DNA of 64,000 nucleotides from Procambarus clarkii (Eukaryota; Arthropoda; Malacostraca; Decapoda; Cambaridae): assembly GCF_040958095.1 (NCBI RefSeq), contig NC_091208.1, positions 15,591,452-15,655,451 on the forward strand. The letters are read 5' to 3'. The notes under the pieces are model-generated. The model worked only from the letters and a program-made list of their open reading frames with translations, did no database searches and was not told the origin of the DNA. The position numbers were made by a program, and so were the translations under genes. Of the stretch, positions 24,849 through 36,999 are shown in pieces; the stretch's first letter is position 1; each line of letters opens with the position of its first letter.

Positions 24849-25537
24849 GTTAGAAGCGTACCTGTCACTCCTCCAATATTTTCCAGTTTCCAGAACAACC
24901 TCTTATGTGGAACTCTGTCGAAAGTCTTTTTTAGGTCCAGATAGATGCAGTCAACCCAACCATCTCTTTCCTGTAATATCTCTGTTGCTCGATCATAGAA
25001 ACTTAGTAAATTTGATACACAGGATCTTCCAGATCGAAAACCATACTGTCTGTCTGATATTATATCATTTCTCTCCAGGTGTTCTACCCATTTAGATTTA
25101 ATTAGTTTTTCCAATATTTTGATTATTACACTTGTCAATGATACCGGTCTATAATTAAGGGGGTCTTCTCTGCTTCCACTTTTGTAGATTGGAACTATGT
25201 TAGCCTTTTTCCACACATCTGTATTTCCACATGTGCTGTATAATACTTGCAATTTTGATCATTAAAGTGATGATTGTCATAGATACTAGATAAAAGGTTA
25301 AGGTCTGAGTTTATAATAGTTTGCATAAGAGGGCTGTTTTACAGAAAAGCCAAAAATGACAATTATAAAAGAACTAGCTATGAAAAAAAAGAATATATAA
25401 AACTATATACAAAAATGAGGTAGGTTGCTTGAAGGTACTTTCAGGTACACTTAGGTAATAATTTGCACTAATGATCAAAATTGCACAGGCAAAGCCAAGA
25501 GCACAATGGAGCAAGGGTGGTGAGGCTAGGCAACCTG

Positions 25538-25799
25538 GGGCCAGATTCACGAAAGCACTTACACAAGTACTTACGAACGTGTACATCTTTCCTTAACCTT
25601 TGACGGCTTTAGTTACATTTATTAAACAGTTTACAAGCATGAAAACTTCCCATTCAACTGTTGTTATTGTTATAAACAGCCTCCTGGTGCTTCGGAGCTT
25701 ATTAACTGTTTAATAATTGGAAACAAAGCCGCCAAAGATTGAGAAAAGAAGTACAGATTCGTAAGTGTTTGCGTAAGTGCTTTCGTGAATCTGGCCCCT
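25538..25799. mobile_element. MITE with GGGGCCAGATTCACGAA ends
   Basis: Terminal inverted repeats of about 26 bp (GGGGCCAGATTCACGAAAGC at the left; the complement at 25774-25799). The interior also shows inverted pairing (TTAACAGTTT-type and GCCGCCAAAG/CTTTGACGGC), so the whole 260 bp folds on itself. No coding capacity. The superfamily is not clear from the sequence. Confidence 0.85.
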
Positions 25800-26215
25800 G
25801 GGTTACAAAAAAAGTAGAATAAAAATGCTAAAGTAATATAAACTTAACAGTAATTTAAGTAATAAAAACTTAATAGGAACTTAAGAAAAGTAAAAATGAA
25901 CTAGAATAATTAATAACAATAGATGACCAATAAAAGTAAAAAAGCAATTAAGAAATAAATAAAACAAATAGCTTACTTACTATAATATTATAAGACCACT
26001 ATAGTGGAATACTAAAGTTACACTAAAACAAAATGGTAGATTAAATAGACACACACTCAGGTACATTGGATGATAAAGTTTATACTAGAAGACACAGGCA
26101 AATCCAGTGTACAATGGAACAAGGGAGTAAAAAAGAAAAAAAAAAGACAATAATAAAGATGACTTTTTTAAATAAAGTTAAAACCTTTTGAAAGGAAAGG
26201 CAGAACTATAGTACA
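25800..26215. other. No gene; diverged duplication
   Basis: A-rich sequence. The block around 26088-26125 (GACACAGGCAAATCCAGTGT) is a diverged repeat of 25478-25515 on the other side of the MITE. Nothing else is recognised. Confidence 0.4.
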
Positions 26216-26620
26216 CATTGGTAGTTAATGAGATTATAATTTGAATTCTGGTTATTCAGCAGCTATCCCACAGTCATTCAGGAAAGAATTGAGGTGAGCT
26301 TCAATGGTTATTCAATAGGTTTTTCCAGTGTCAGTCCTCTTAGCTATAATTTTACCATCTCGCATAAAACAATGTTTAATTACAGGGGATATTTTGCAGA
26401 AACCACACAGTTTAAATAAAAGATTTTGTCTGAACCTGGTCAGACATTGATTCACATTAACAGTGAATTTACAAGAGACTGCAGATTTGATAAGGTCTGA
26501 CTTGCAGGAGCAGCAATCTAGTTTAACTCGAATTATCCTGTTACTTATACCAGGTGATTTGATTCCCACTCTATAAGCTGATTTGATGTCACTTAATTGT
26601 GTTGATTGAATACTTTATCT
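26216..26620 (-). pseudogene. Possible LINE ORF1 C-terminal remnant
   Basis: The bottom-strand open stretch ends with 'LFKLCGFCKISPVIKHCFMR' then 'DGKIIAKRTDTGKTY', which resembles the C-terminal pattern of ORF1 proteins of CR1/Jockey-group LINEs (a basic helical region, then RDGKI-x-A/V-K and a short tail). A 'CCSCKSDL' cysteine cluster precedes it. There is no ATG start and no complete domain. It could equally be a chance frame, and family assignment is an inference. Confidence 0.35.
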
Positions 26621-28270
26621 TATCTTGCAATTCATGGATCACGATGGCAGCACAGTCTTCTCCTTCAGATTCTTAGGGAAAATCACGTGAAGAGATGACG
26701 ACAGAATCAAGGAGTTTGTCTTGATCTGATTTGTCTTGGGTAAAAGTGTGTTGCTGTTGAAGGGTGTTAAGAGAAATAATATACACAATTATTGATGATA
26801 GCCTCTTAATTGCCTGTATGAAACTTCTAATATTATCAAGGAGTATTAAATATTATTAGTGACCTCGCGAAACTAACTACAAAAAATCGTGGATAATCTC
26901 TCGCGAAATTAACACCACGTAATCCGTGAACAATCTCGTGAGGACACAGCCACTAATTTGGCTGGCTTCAATATAAGCGCTGTCATTTCACAGAATAACA
27001 TCCCACCAAATCGGTGGTTGGCCATGAAACCGCTGATGAGGCTGGACTGAGCTGAGGGGTTCCTGAGCTCGCTTGAGGGAGGCTACGCTGCCGTCTTTGA
27101 CTGGCAATATTGTTATTGTATAAATCACAATGCACTAGTATATTTATTGAATCCACTGGTTAACTGGTTCATCCAGTACCAAGATGACCAAATAATGTCA
27201 TCCAGTTCGAAGATGACCAAATAATGTGGGAACCGATCTGTGAGATTTATATTTATTTAATTTATATGAATTTATATAGAATTTATATTTACGTTAATTT
27301 ATATACTTCGATAGCAATTTGTATGATGTTAAGTGGACTGTATTTCTGCAATAATCTCACAAATCGATCCATACACATTAGGGGGGTTTATATTGAATTT
27401 ATATATATGCAGCCAATCAAACTACAGTATTAAACTACATATATTAGTATACATTGAGGAGGTTCCTTATCTTATTGTACAACAGGTTTAGTCCACCAGG
27501 TATAACTAGGATGTAGACAGCAAATTATCCTAGTGTGAGGCAGCTTCCATCACCCAGTAACTGATATACCAAGCTTGCTTCCTCTTCTTGTTCCTGTCAA
27601 AGCTGTAAAGGCTCTAGCTGTAAAGCCAGAATCCTAATATATGACAGCTATATCAGAGAAAACACTGTATATTATATATGATAATTACCAAGGCATAATT
27701 ACCTTTAGTATGAGGCGAGTTCACATTCTAACCGGTTCGCCCAATATCTACCTAACATTAATGGCCAAAAATGATTAGATAAATGGGTTTCGGTAGAACA
27801 CTTCCCTTGATTATGTTGACATCGTGTTGATGGAAGACCACTACTCTGATCTCCTTCACACTTCGTCCAAGAGAAATGATAGGAGCCGAATTTGCTTCCT
27901 GCGCCTCTGGTCTTAACAACAATGGCTGACTACTCCTTCCTCACTGACGCCTCCCTCACTTTGTAGCGATATCAGTAACTGATAGAAGGGTCACATTTAC
28001 TTTATTTTGATACTGATAATTAAGTTAATTCAAATAAGATGTTTTTATGATGGTAAAAGTCTGAAGACTTTTAAGAATATTAAGAGTATTAAGAAAATAC
28101 TAAGAATATTTAAGATTAATTCCCAACAAAATAGGTGGAGAATTTATAATAGTATGTGGCAATGATATCCCATTTTCTATTGATGGAAAATTCCACTACA
28201 AGCTACATTTTATATGGGTTAACTTGTGTATACAATGGCAGCAATATTATCTGCCTGTAGAATTGATATT
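26621..28270. other. No gene recognised
   Basis: A 30-36-bp block is duplicated in tandem near 27165-27225 (AAGATGACCAAATAATGT twice). Short inverted pieces such as CTCGCGAAACTAAC and CTCGCGAAATTAAC occur near 26870-26920. Otherwise nothing I can identify. Confidence 0.4.
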
Positions 28271-28275
28271 ATTAA

Positions 28276-29108
28276 ATGGTGTCGGGTGTTCCGACAAAGT
28301 CCATCATCACCCAGCAAAAATCTGCTATCAGAATAATAAACTCTGCTTTCAGACAACACTCAGCTCTCTTGTTTAAATCCCTAAACTTGTTAAATATTAA
28401 CTCCCTCCACACATTCTCTTGTGTCAACTACATTTACAAAACTCTGTTCTTAAATGCAAACCATGCTCTGAAACTTTCCCTGGACAGATATAACAGGACC
28501 CATTATCACCACACCAGAAATAAATATCTCTTTGATATCCCCAGGGTCAAACTTTATCTGTGTAAACACTCTATGCAAATTAAAGGAACTAATCTATGGA
28601 ACTCACTCCCTAGTGAATTGAAAAGCTGTCAAACTTTTGCCTCATTTAAATACAGAACCAAAAAGTACCTAATTTCATCTTCGTTGTTTCCTACACTGAG
28701 CTTTAAATTTGCTCTGTATCTAGTGTTACTTAATCTCCCAATCTTTATGTACTTAACCCAAACAACTTTATCATTGTGTTCATTGCTGTCTTCTTTTATG
28801 TGCTAGCCATATGCTGTATTGTGCCTACTAATTTTTGTCAACTACCATTCAAGCTGTCTTTGCAATCAATCTGAGCTACTTATGTGCTTTAATATACCTA
28901 CAATTTTCTCTCATCTTTTATTTTTTTCTTGCTTTGTAACTGTTATCATTTTTTATAAATTTTGAAAGTATTTACCTACTTAAAATTTTCTTAGATTAAG
29001 GACCTGCCCGAAACGCTGCGCGTACTAGTGGCTTTACAAGATTGTAATTACTATACTATGTATCCTCACAATCCCAATGTACCTTCTTGTATATAAATTA
29101 ATAAATAA
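28276..29108 (+). mobile_element. LINE family B-like 3' end, long copy
   Basis: A 176-residue open C-terminal part ('IITQQKSAIRIINSAFRQHS', 'LLFKSLNLLNINSLH', '[16 protein letters not shown]', 'GTNLWNSLPSELKS') is followed by a 3' UTR with TGCCCGAAACGCTGCGCGTA and a (TAAA)n tail. It is a separate subfamily from the other B copies, and its 3' UTR is the closest match to the SINE tail at 23575-23640. It ends exactly where the LINE A sequence resumes (29109). Confidence 0.82.
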
Positions 29109-29650
29109 ATAAATTTAGCTCCTTGAGCATTTTTTCCACTTCGTCTCTAGACACCTCTATGTTGTTCTCTGGAATTCTTATTGTGTCTGGTTCCCTGAAG
29201 ATTTCATTTTGAACAAACACACTTTGGAACTTTTCGTTTAGTGTTTCACACACTTCCTTTTCTTTTTACGGGAATCTATTTCCCATTTTCAACCTCTGAA
29301 TATTATCCTTTACCTGCAATTTGTTGTTTATGAATTTATAGAATAGACCTGGTTCTGTTTTACATTTGTCTGCAATCCCATTTAAAAAATTTCTTTCTGC
29401 CTCTCTCCTCATTGCCGTGTAGTTGTTTCTCACATCTTTGTATCACTGGTATGTTTGGGGGTTTGGCCTCTTCCTGTACTGATTTCATTTTTGTGTCTTT
29501 TGGTCAATGGCCCTCTTGCAATTTCTGTTGAACTAATCCTCTTCCCTAGTTCTGCATCTCTGTTTTGGTATAAATTTTTTTGTGCCTTTATCATATATTT
29601 CACAAAACTTGACGTACATCTCATTCACTTCCTTGTGATACCAAAAAAAG
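29109..29650 (-). mobile_element. LINE family A, 5' continuation of 23555-25220
   Basis: Bottom strand matches LINE A 4190-4690 in the same orientation as the copy ending at 25220. The two pieces are separated by about 3.9 kb of foreign DNA (25221-29108). Only about 120 bp of family A sequence is missing between them. Confidence 0.8.
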
Positions 29651-29719
29651 GTTCAAAACCTTCGAGGGAATTTATCACTGTTGGTCATTTTGGACTGGAA
29701 CACCCTAGCACTTATAAAT

Positions 29720-30540
29720 AACCTGTAGGGAACGCTTGGAAAGTTGTGGCACTAGTGCTATGTCATTCTGCCTGACTGTGGATTTTATCTCAGAAAGAAG
29801 TCAAATGTAATAGCTCCGAGTTACATTCCATAGAGCTTAGAAAGCTCATTAATTTTTATTCTCTCAATAACACCATAGCAACTTAAACATTATTATTAAA
29901 TACACCCATCATTTTAACATACACAAATACATAACATGATGAAATGCAAAATTATTAGAATGTACTAAAAGGCACGAATGTACTGTAATTAAGTTTCAGA
30001 AACACAAGTGTAAGGAGTTTCAAGGTCAAAGTCTAATATTTGGGTAACATGTATTAAAACATCTTCATTACACAAATCTCACACACTAATTTGCATATGG
30101 GTAAAGCCAACCTAGCACAGTTTGAATTTTGGTGTTAAAATTCAGTTCCCCAAATCCAAATTAATTATTTTTATATCATACAGAGTAAGTATTTACTGTA
30201 CTGTATTTCAAACCAATCACTCATTATGCCTTTGAAGCCAATATAAGATCTCCTAAAAAATTCTTTAATGCATTTCACAAAAGTCCACAAACCTCAAATA
30301 TACACACACTTCAGTATTTTGTTTACTTTCTCCAGATTCAATAAGCAGTACCGAATATTCTAATATTTATTTTGACTTGCAAGCCACTTGCTATTTTCCC
30401 AGCTGTTTCCTCTAAGCTTTTTAGCTTATTAAGCTGAGAATATTTAACATGAACAACTAACTGCACAATGAAATCACAATAACATGATGCATCTAAGAAA
30501 ATATTATGGCAATGGGTGTTGAAACACTTCCACGATACTT
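29720..30540. other. No gene recognised
   Basis: AT-rich unique sequence without a recognisable feature. Confidence 0.4.
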
Positions 30541-30546
30541 CCTTAA

Positions 30547-30860
30547 CACATTGTGCAGCCTGGTGCGTGCTTCAGCCCGCCCCAAGGGGGGCCTGGCGTT
30601 TCCCCAGGAGCGCGCACCCACGTTAAAATGTGTATACTCTTCCAGTGTTCTGACCTCAATTTCTGTGCTACATCTTTCATTTTGGTATCAAATTATTCGC
30701 AATCTAAAGGCCCATATTTTAAAATTACAGTAGTCACATAATAATCAAATAATAAATTGAATCTTAACAAATATTTTAATTTTGGACGCAAAATGTGTGT
30801 CTGCCTGACATACATATTGTTAATTATGGATGCGATATCCATCGCCGTGAGCTGAAAGTG
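30547..30860. mobile_element. TTAA-flanked MITE (piggyBac-like), 314 bp
   Basis: Bounded by TTAA at 30543-30546 and 30861-30864, with ends CACATTGTGCAGCC and GAGCTGAAAGTG that are partly complementary. Its interior (AATGTGTATACTC, TTCATTTTGGTATCAAATT, TTTTAATTTTGGACGC) is shared with 52987-54290, about 43513-43920 and 61450-62165, defining a repeat family. Confidence 0.65.
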
Positions 30861-30864
30861 TTAA

Positions 30865-31689
30865 ATACATCACATTATCGTGATTTCATGGTGCAAGTGA
30901 TTGTTGCACAAGGTGGAAACATCACAACATACATTCAAGTGTAAAATCTCACAAAATTTATTGTAGGTACCAGCTGATGCCTTTAACCATTTGACAGTGG
31001 CTACGGAGGCTATCGTCATACCTGTGAGCAAAAAAAATTTTAAAACATTATTTTTTATTATAGAATTATTAATTTGTATTCAAAATGTAAGAAAAACACG
31101 GAAATATGAGAATTTTTGTCATTTCACTGGATGGAGGCACTCTAGAACATTGTGTGGTGGTGGGTCCAGTGCCTGTCAATAACCGGTGCCCAACTTTGCT
31201 AATTCTTCTTGTTTAATCCTCGGATGTTTCACCGATTGTTTATCAATTATTTCTCTTTACTTACATCCACAAAGAACTATTATAACCATTTTTGCATTAT
31301 ACATGTAAAACCCAAACAATACGTTTAAATCGTTATATGACAAAAACCTCATTACCCCCAGGTAATGAGACAAACCAGGACAATAACCGATGCCCAAGGG
31401 TTAAAACTCAAAGTCCAGTAGAACTTCTGGTGAAGATAATTTTAAGCTCATCATAGCGCATGTTTTATTGGGAAATCCAGAGATGCAAGTTCAGTCTTCC
31501 CCAAGTACCTTCTTAAAGAACAGATTTGCAGCAATAATTTAAACAATCTGAATGCCATAGTAGTTCTATTCTTTATCATCAGTCTAAAATTATTAGTTAA
31601 AGCAAATATATATACTACTGTATATAATATGTTCAAAGCTCTGATCTTATTTAATTTCTTTATAAAGTAACTTTTGTTAGTATATTAGA
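30865..31689. other. No gene recognised
   Basis: AT-rich sequence 3' of zinc-finger locus 2. Nothing identified. Confidence 0.4.
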
Positions 31690-31801
31690 ATTCTGAGAAA
31701 AATCTTTCAGATATTTTGAACATTGATATGGTTATTTATCTTTTGCATAAATCTTCAAATGTTTTACACAAGACAATTTACATTAAAAGACTTTTGGACA
31801 C
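31690..31801 (-). pseudogene. Decayed C2H2 fingers after zinc-finger locus 2
   Basis: Bottom strand in other frames still shows finger pieces ('KPYQCFECPKVF' and 'PYQCSKYLKDFSQNSN') with stops between them. The array therefore once continued at its C-terminal side. Confidence 0.7.
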
Positions 31802-32674
31802 TCAAAGCACTGATAGGGTTTCAATTTCTTGAGAATTCAAATGATCTGAAGATTGATAATAATTCTCACCTGTATGAAGTCTCATGTGTCTTGCTAGATG
31901 TGATTTTTGTTTAAAGTCTTTTAAACACACTGAACACTGATACGGTTTCTCTCCTGTATGAACTCTCATGTGTGTTGTTAGATAAGATTTTTGTGAAAAA
32001 TCTTTTTGACACTCTGAACACCGATATTGCTTTTCTCCTGAATGAACTTTCATATGCGATGAAAGAAAGGATTTTCGTGTAAAGTCTTTTAGACACTCTG
32101 AACACTGAAATGGTTTCTCTCCAGTGTGAACTCTCATGTGTGTTGCTAAAACTGATTTTTGTGAAAAGTCTTTTAAACACACTGGACATTCATATGGTTT
32201 CTCTCCTGTATGAATTCTCATGTGTCTTACTAGATTTGATTTATCTTTAAAGTCTTTAAAACACTCTGAACACTGATATGGTGTCTCTCCTCTATGAACT
32301 CTCATATGTTTTTCTAAATTTGATTTTTGTGTAAAGTCTTTTAGGCACTCTGGACATGGATACAATTTTTCTCCAGTGTGGACTCTCATGTGTGTTGTCA
32401 GTGCTGATTTTTGTGAAAAGTCTTTTAGACACACTGAGCATCGATATGGTTTCTCTCCTGAATGGTCTCTCATGTGTTTAGCAAGAAGTGATTTTTCTGA
32501 AAAACCTTTTAGACACTCAGAACACTGATATGGCTTTTCTCCTGAATGAACTCTCATGTGTTTAGCTAGAAGTGACTGTTGTGAAAAGTCTTTAAGACAC
32601 TCTAAACACTGATATGGTTTCTCTCCCCTATGAATTCTAATATTTCTTAGAAGATGCATTTTTTGTGAAGTCAT
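31802..32674 (-). CDS. C2H2 zinc-finger protein, nine fingers
   Basis: A 290-residue frame from ATG 32674 with nine complete C2H2 units (CxECLKDFSQKSxLxxHMRVH) spaced every 28 residues from about residue 23 to 270. They are joined by near-consensus TGEKPYQC or SGEKPYQC linkers, the arrangement known to wrap along the DNA major groove. A half finger ('MHLLRNIRIH') precedes the first unit. The non-canonical 'LKDF' in place of GKxF is shared by most fingers, showing expansion by tandem duplication. Residues at contact positions vary (for example QQSLLAK, EKSLLAK, QKSALTT, DKSNLVR). No effector domain is present. A stop lies immediately before the ATG, and finger relics lie on both sides. It may be a shortened but working gene, a terminal exon, or a recent pseudogene. 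Confidence 0.75.
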   Translation of the reverse strand: MTSQKMHLLRNIRIHRGEKPYQCLECLKDFSQQSLLAKHMRVHSGEKPYQCSECLKGFSEKSLLAKHMRDHSGEKPYRCSVCLKDFSQKSALTTHMRVHTGEKLYPCPECLKDFTQKSNLEKHMRVHRGETPYQCSECFKDFKDKSNLVRHMRIHTGEKPYECPVCLKDFSQKSVLATHMRVHTGEKPFQCSECLKDFTRKSFLSSHMKVHSGEKQYRCSECQKDFSQKSYLTTHMRVHTGEKPYQCSVCLKDFKQKSHLARHMRLHTGENYYQSSDHLNSQEIETLSVL

Positions 32675-32730
32675 TTAGACACTGAACATCAATATGATTT
32701 TTCACCTTTATGGAAATTCACTCATGTTAA
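32675..32730 (-). pseudogene. Decayed finger upstream of zinc-finger locus 2
   Basis: The bottom strand reads 'GEKSY-CSV-K' with stops, recognisable as a lost N-terminal finger. Position 32675 is the end of a stop codon directly before the ATG. Confidence 0.6.
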
Positions 32731-34319
32731 AATTATATCATCATCATATTATATAATTATAATACTTTATTATAGTATATCAAATACAGCACTGTATTTA
32801 TTTAAAGGATTTAGAAAACTAAATGATTTTGATCTTGCTCTTGTATTTTATGATTTGGTATTGGTACACATTTTGATAGGTATTACTGTACAGTGTATAG
32901 GCATTAAATCTTACATGATTTCTCCATTGTATGACAGCTAGTATTTCTATAAATTAGATTAATTTATAAATGATTTTTCAATCTCGGAACATCGGTAAAA
33001 ATGTTTAGTAAAATCTATGGGTGTGTTTTGATGATGAAATTTCTATTACAAGTTTACTTAGTTACTCCTTCCCAACAAATTATGATCTCTCTATATGAAC
33101 ATCCACATTTCTAGGGAAAATGTCTTTGTTTACTATGCTAAGAACATTGGCAATTGTTCTAATATAATCTACAGCACATGAGTATTAAAATAAATAGCTT
33201 TTCTAACTTGTTTGAGTTTTTAGGAAACACTAAATGAGATATCAATCCCGACTTAATTTTTACACATTACAAAATAGATTAGAAAATATTTGTATGAAAT
33301 AGTTGCTACACCAAAACAAGATTTGAACATAAAACAGACTTTTGTGAAGACAAAAAAAATCAATGAAATGGGTTATCTCTAATATGACAAACTTTTCAAA
33401 AGGTTTCACACTGTCAAGGACAGGAAGCCCTGTTCCTAAGGCTTATTACAGTTTCCTTTAGCCCACTACTGACCTTCCTCAAGATGACACTCACAACAAT
33501 TGTCTAACTGCCAGGTACTTATTTACTGCTAGGGACCCTTGGTTTGGATTTTCTAAGATACATCTTACAGTTTGCTTTCATTTAATACAACAGTACATTA
33601 GTTAAATATTAATAACTTGTCAAACTGCACCAGAATAAACATTTAAGACCAGGAATACACTCTGCATAACAAAAAGAGTCATGTAAATTCAACAAAATTA
33701 TAGAAGATTTGTGTGAAATGCACATTATCTCTGATAATAGGTACAACTTCAATGTTCACAGAATAGGCAAGATATCTCTGATGGCTTCATGAAATTCAAT
33801 GCACTAGTTGGTCATATTATGTGTGACCCACTTCAAATGAATGGATAAAAACTTTACTGTAATGAGTACTAATGTTGTACATTATAAAATATTTACATGT
33901 AAAAGGATATACTGTATAGGCTACACACTGGATGTTAATGGTAGGACATGAACACTGAAGAAAGGTTAACTTTAGGTTTTATCTATGCTTTAACCATTAA
34001 TGGAATAAATTTTTACTTTTCTTGTAACCCAGCCTGAGACTTTGGAAAACATGGTGATGGAACTTTATGCTGTACATGCCATTTTTCTGTAACTTGAATG
34101 AGCTTATGCCACCAGATTCTGGAACTGCAAGGTTCTCGTGAAGTACATTCATGAGCTGCAAAGGAAAAGATCAGTATGGCTTGAATGAGATTCATGAAGC
34201 ATATTTAGGAGCATTTGTTAAACTTTTGTTAAGAAAACTAGATTATCAGGATATATGAAACCTTACTTTCTCAATGCACGGAAAACAATATACTGTACAT
34301 TAATTAATATTTTAGTAAA
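32731..34319. other. No gene recognised
   Basis: AT-rich sequence upstream of zinc-finger locus 2, likely including its promoter. I cannot point to one. Confidence 0.35.
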
Positions 34320-35716
34320 TACGAGAGCCTTAGTATTGAGTGAGCAGCCAAGGCTGGTGCATGCAGCATCAGCTAACAGCACTGCTGTTCAGCTTGTGAC
34401 CACAGAATCGCCTAAAAAATGTCAAAATATATATGTAACCGGTTTTATTTAGATATGATAGTATTACAGAAGAGCCTGACTGAGATAAAGACTTAGTACA
34501 ATGTTCAGATATCAGTGAATCAATGCTGTTCAAGATGTTCACAGCACTGGAAACAGCACACTGCCATTATTTCATCCATCTAAGAATCATCAAATGACTT
34601 CTCATGTTTCATTACAAAATAAACTTGTGGGAAATTATTCATTTATAGAATTTAGTGACCAATATTCTGATAATAGCAGCATTGTGGTGAGAATTAGAGA
34701 TGTGCATAGTATGGTGGGAGGAGTAATCATGGTGAGGAGGAAGGGTGATAGCGTTGTCTGCTGGATGTGTGTGACTTCTCATGCAGTGTTTTATTGCCAC
34801 TATGTTGTTTGGACACCTTACCAGCTTAGTTGTACAGTTATGGTGAATAAAACACGTAGATACTTATATATAACGTGTGTATAGAGTATAATAACAGCAA
34901 AAGGAGTATGTTGGAAGAAGACATTTTGGCGAGGGAGGTAGCGTCGTCGGTTGGCTGCTGTGTGACTTGTCATGCAGTGCACTGGCCACCATACAAGTGT
35001 ATGGTGGCCACTATGTTGTTTGGACACCATACCAGCTTATTTGTATAGTTATGGTGAATAAAACATGTAGATACTTATATATAACGTGTGTGAGTATATA
35101 GTGTAATAAAACCATGAACGGTATTGTGGGAGGAGTAATGTGGACGAGTTAGAGTTGAAGGAATGAGGTAGGGCTGGCTGGGTGTGGCAGCCCACTCTTG
35201 TTTTTTGGGCTCACCATACGAACTTTGTGGCTCGTTATGGTGAACACACATGTAGATAGGTAAATACAATGTGTGTATATAGTGTAATAACAGCAAAAAC
35301 ACTGATCATAGAATATAATGTGTCACACACATATATGAGCCCAATAATTTTGAGAATATAGATGTTCAACACATTGACCTATATAAATTCCAAAAATTAC
35401 ACACACTTTTGAATAATATTACAGCAAAAACTAGAGAAGAAACGAATGAGAAACATCAAAATAATTGTGAAATATTATATTCATGGCAACTGCCACTCCA
35501 CGGGATGGCGAGGCTGAGTGACCTTGAGTGCTCCATCGCTCAGAGCGCATAATTTGCTCAACTTCCCAGCTCCATCACGGCCAAAGTATGTCACATATAT
35601 TTTTTTTAGTTTCACGTGATCAGAGGATGCATTTTAACAACAGAAGAGAAAATAATTTTTTGGAAAGCATTTTTTGGTGCACCATGGGGGTATCATATTT
35701 TAATGCAGTGCAGTGG
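34320..35716. mobile_element. Non-autonomous piggyBac element (copy 4), left end missing
   Basis: Matches the interior of the element at 37267-39018 from GTATTGAGTGAGC onward (CAGCACTGCTGTTCAGCTTG shared), with three of the about 185-210-bp internal repeats (key motif GATACTTATATATAACGTGT at about 34859 and 35069). The right end is GTGCAGTGG followed by TTAA (35717-35720). I could not find the left end; the match simply stops near 34320. Confidence 0.75.
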
Positions 35717-35839
35717 TTAAGTAATAAAAATACTCTGCAATAATTTTATTAAATTACTTTAATTAGTTGTCATGTATGGCCCTCATGACAACAAAAATAT
35801 GACCCATATGGCCCTTGGGGGACCCTCAGTTTGACATGC

Positions 35840-36340
35840 CTGCGTCACATGCAACTTGCTTTTCATGAATTTATAAATGCTGTAGGTTGAATTCTATTTT
35901 ACATTTGTCCACTATTTCTCCCTCAAAATTTCTTTCTGCCTCTCTTCTCACTGCCCTGTAATTGTGTCATGCTTGCTTGTATTGCCGATATGTTTGTTTG
36001 ATGGTTGGGTCAATTCAATACTGATTACATTTATTTTCTTTTGTTCTCTGGCCCTTGTGAAATTTCTGTTGAACCAATACTCTCTTCTAGTTTTGTATCT
36101 TTGTTTTGAAATATAATTTTTTTTACTTTCATTATATACCTCACAATATTTGGCATATTTCTTATTAACTTTCTGGACTAATAACAAATCTTAGATTTCC
36201 AAATGAAATCTTTCCAATCAAATTCATTAGAGAAATTGCTAAGTTCCTCATAATGTCCTCTCCTGATGTCAAGTTTTTCAACTGTTTCACTTTCCCCATT
36301 CTCTTCTCCATTATAATGCATTGCAGCCAATCTTCCTAAA
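35840..36340 (-). mobile_element. LINE family A fragment
   Basis: Bottom strand matches LINE A 4060-4480 (linker between endonuclease and reverse transcriptase), for example 'VNKKYAKYCEVYNESKK'. It is 5'- and 3'-incomplete and ends where the LINE E tail begins. Confidence 0.75.
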
Positions 36341-36504
36341 ATGAAGTAAGTAAGTAATTATCAAAAGAAGGCACCAAACCGGGAAGGCTATGTAGCACCA
36401 TCAAATGTGTGGAATAATCAGAGGGCGCTAAATATCACCAAGGATGCCAATACGAGAACAGAAACGCATAAGGCGAATAAAATCAAAAGTATCTGATTCA
36501 CCAA

Positions 36505-36751
36505 TATCTTGAGGTTATCTTGAGATGATTTCGGGGCTTAGTGTCCCCGCGGCCCAATCCTCGACCAGGCCTCCACCCCTAGGAAGCAGCCCGTGACAGC
36601 TGACTAACTCCCAGGTACCTATTTACTGCTAGGTAACAGGTGCATCAGGGTGAAAGAAACTCTGCCCATTGTCTCTCGCCGGCGCCCGGGATTGAACCCG
36701 GAACCACAGGATCTTGCGTCTAGTGTTCTGTCCGCTCAGCCACTGGCTCCC
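36505..36751 (-). mobile_element. tRNA-derived SINE, head type 1 (nested in LINE E)
   Basis: The bottom-strand head GGGAGCCAGTGGCTGAGCGG has A box TGGCTGAGCGG and B box GGTTCAATCCC. The body runs through CCCTGATGCACCTGTTACC and GGGAGTTAGTCAGCTG, and the 3' end GGACACTAAGCCCCGAAATC is followed by ATCTCAAGATAACCTCAAGA. Beside the head the LINE E flank is triplicated (CCAAGAATTCTGA-like, 36752-36790). Confidence 0.87.
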
Positions 36752-36999
36752 TAGACCAAGAATGACCAAGAATTCTGACCAAGAATTCTATCGAGACAAG
36801 TGACCGCGAGGGACGGTCGGAAAGCAAGACACACGCTCATCCTGGAAGTCAGGACATTCCATTAAGTGACCCTGAGTTATGGCCAATACGCAATCTTGCT
36901 AGAGCTGTTTCCCACCGCCAGTTACGGTGGTAGGAGGAAGGCCACAGCGACACACTATGCTTAAGAGTAGGCAGGTTGTTACCAACAGAAGACCAAATA

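Larger units (their letters stand above)
23555..25220 (-). mobile_element. LINE family A (CR1-type), 3' two thirds
   Basis: Best copy of family A here. Bottom strand, reverse transcriptase: 'DVWKKANIVPIYKSGSREDP', 'LNYRPVSLTSVIIKI', 'RQYGFRSGRSC', 'IYLDLKKTFDRVPH' (first catalytic Asp region), then, after one frameshift near 24825, 'SGVPQGSVLAPVMF', 'MFADDAKI' (active site) and a CR1 C-terminus to 'WEDGTPRA'. The 3' UTR ends CTACACTTAGGTAATTAC and holds a SINE. The 5' continuation lies at 29109-29650, beyond an insertion. Confidence 0.88.
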
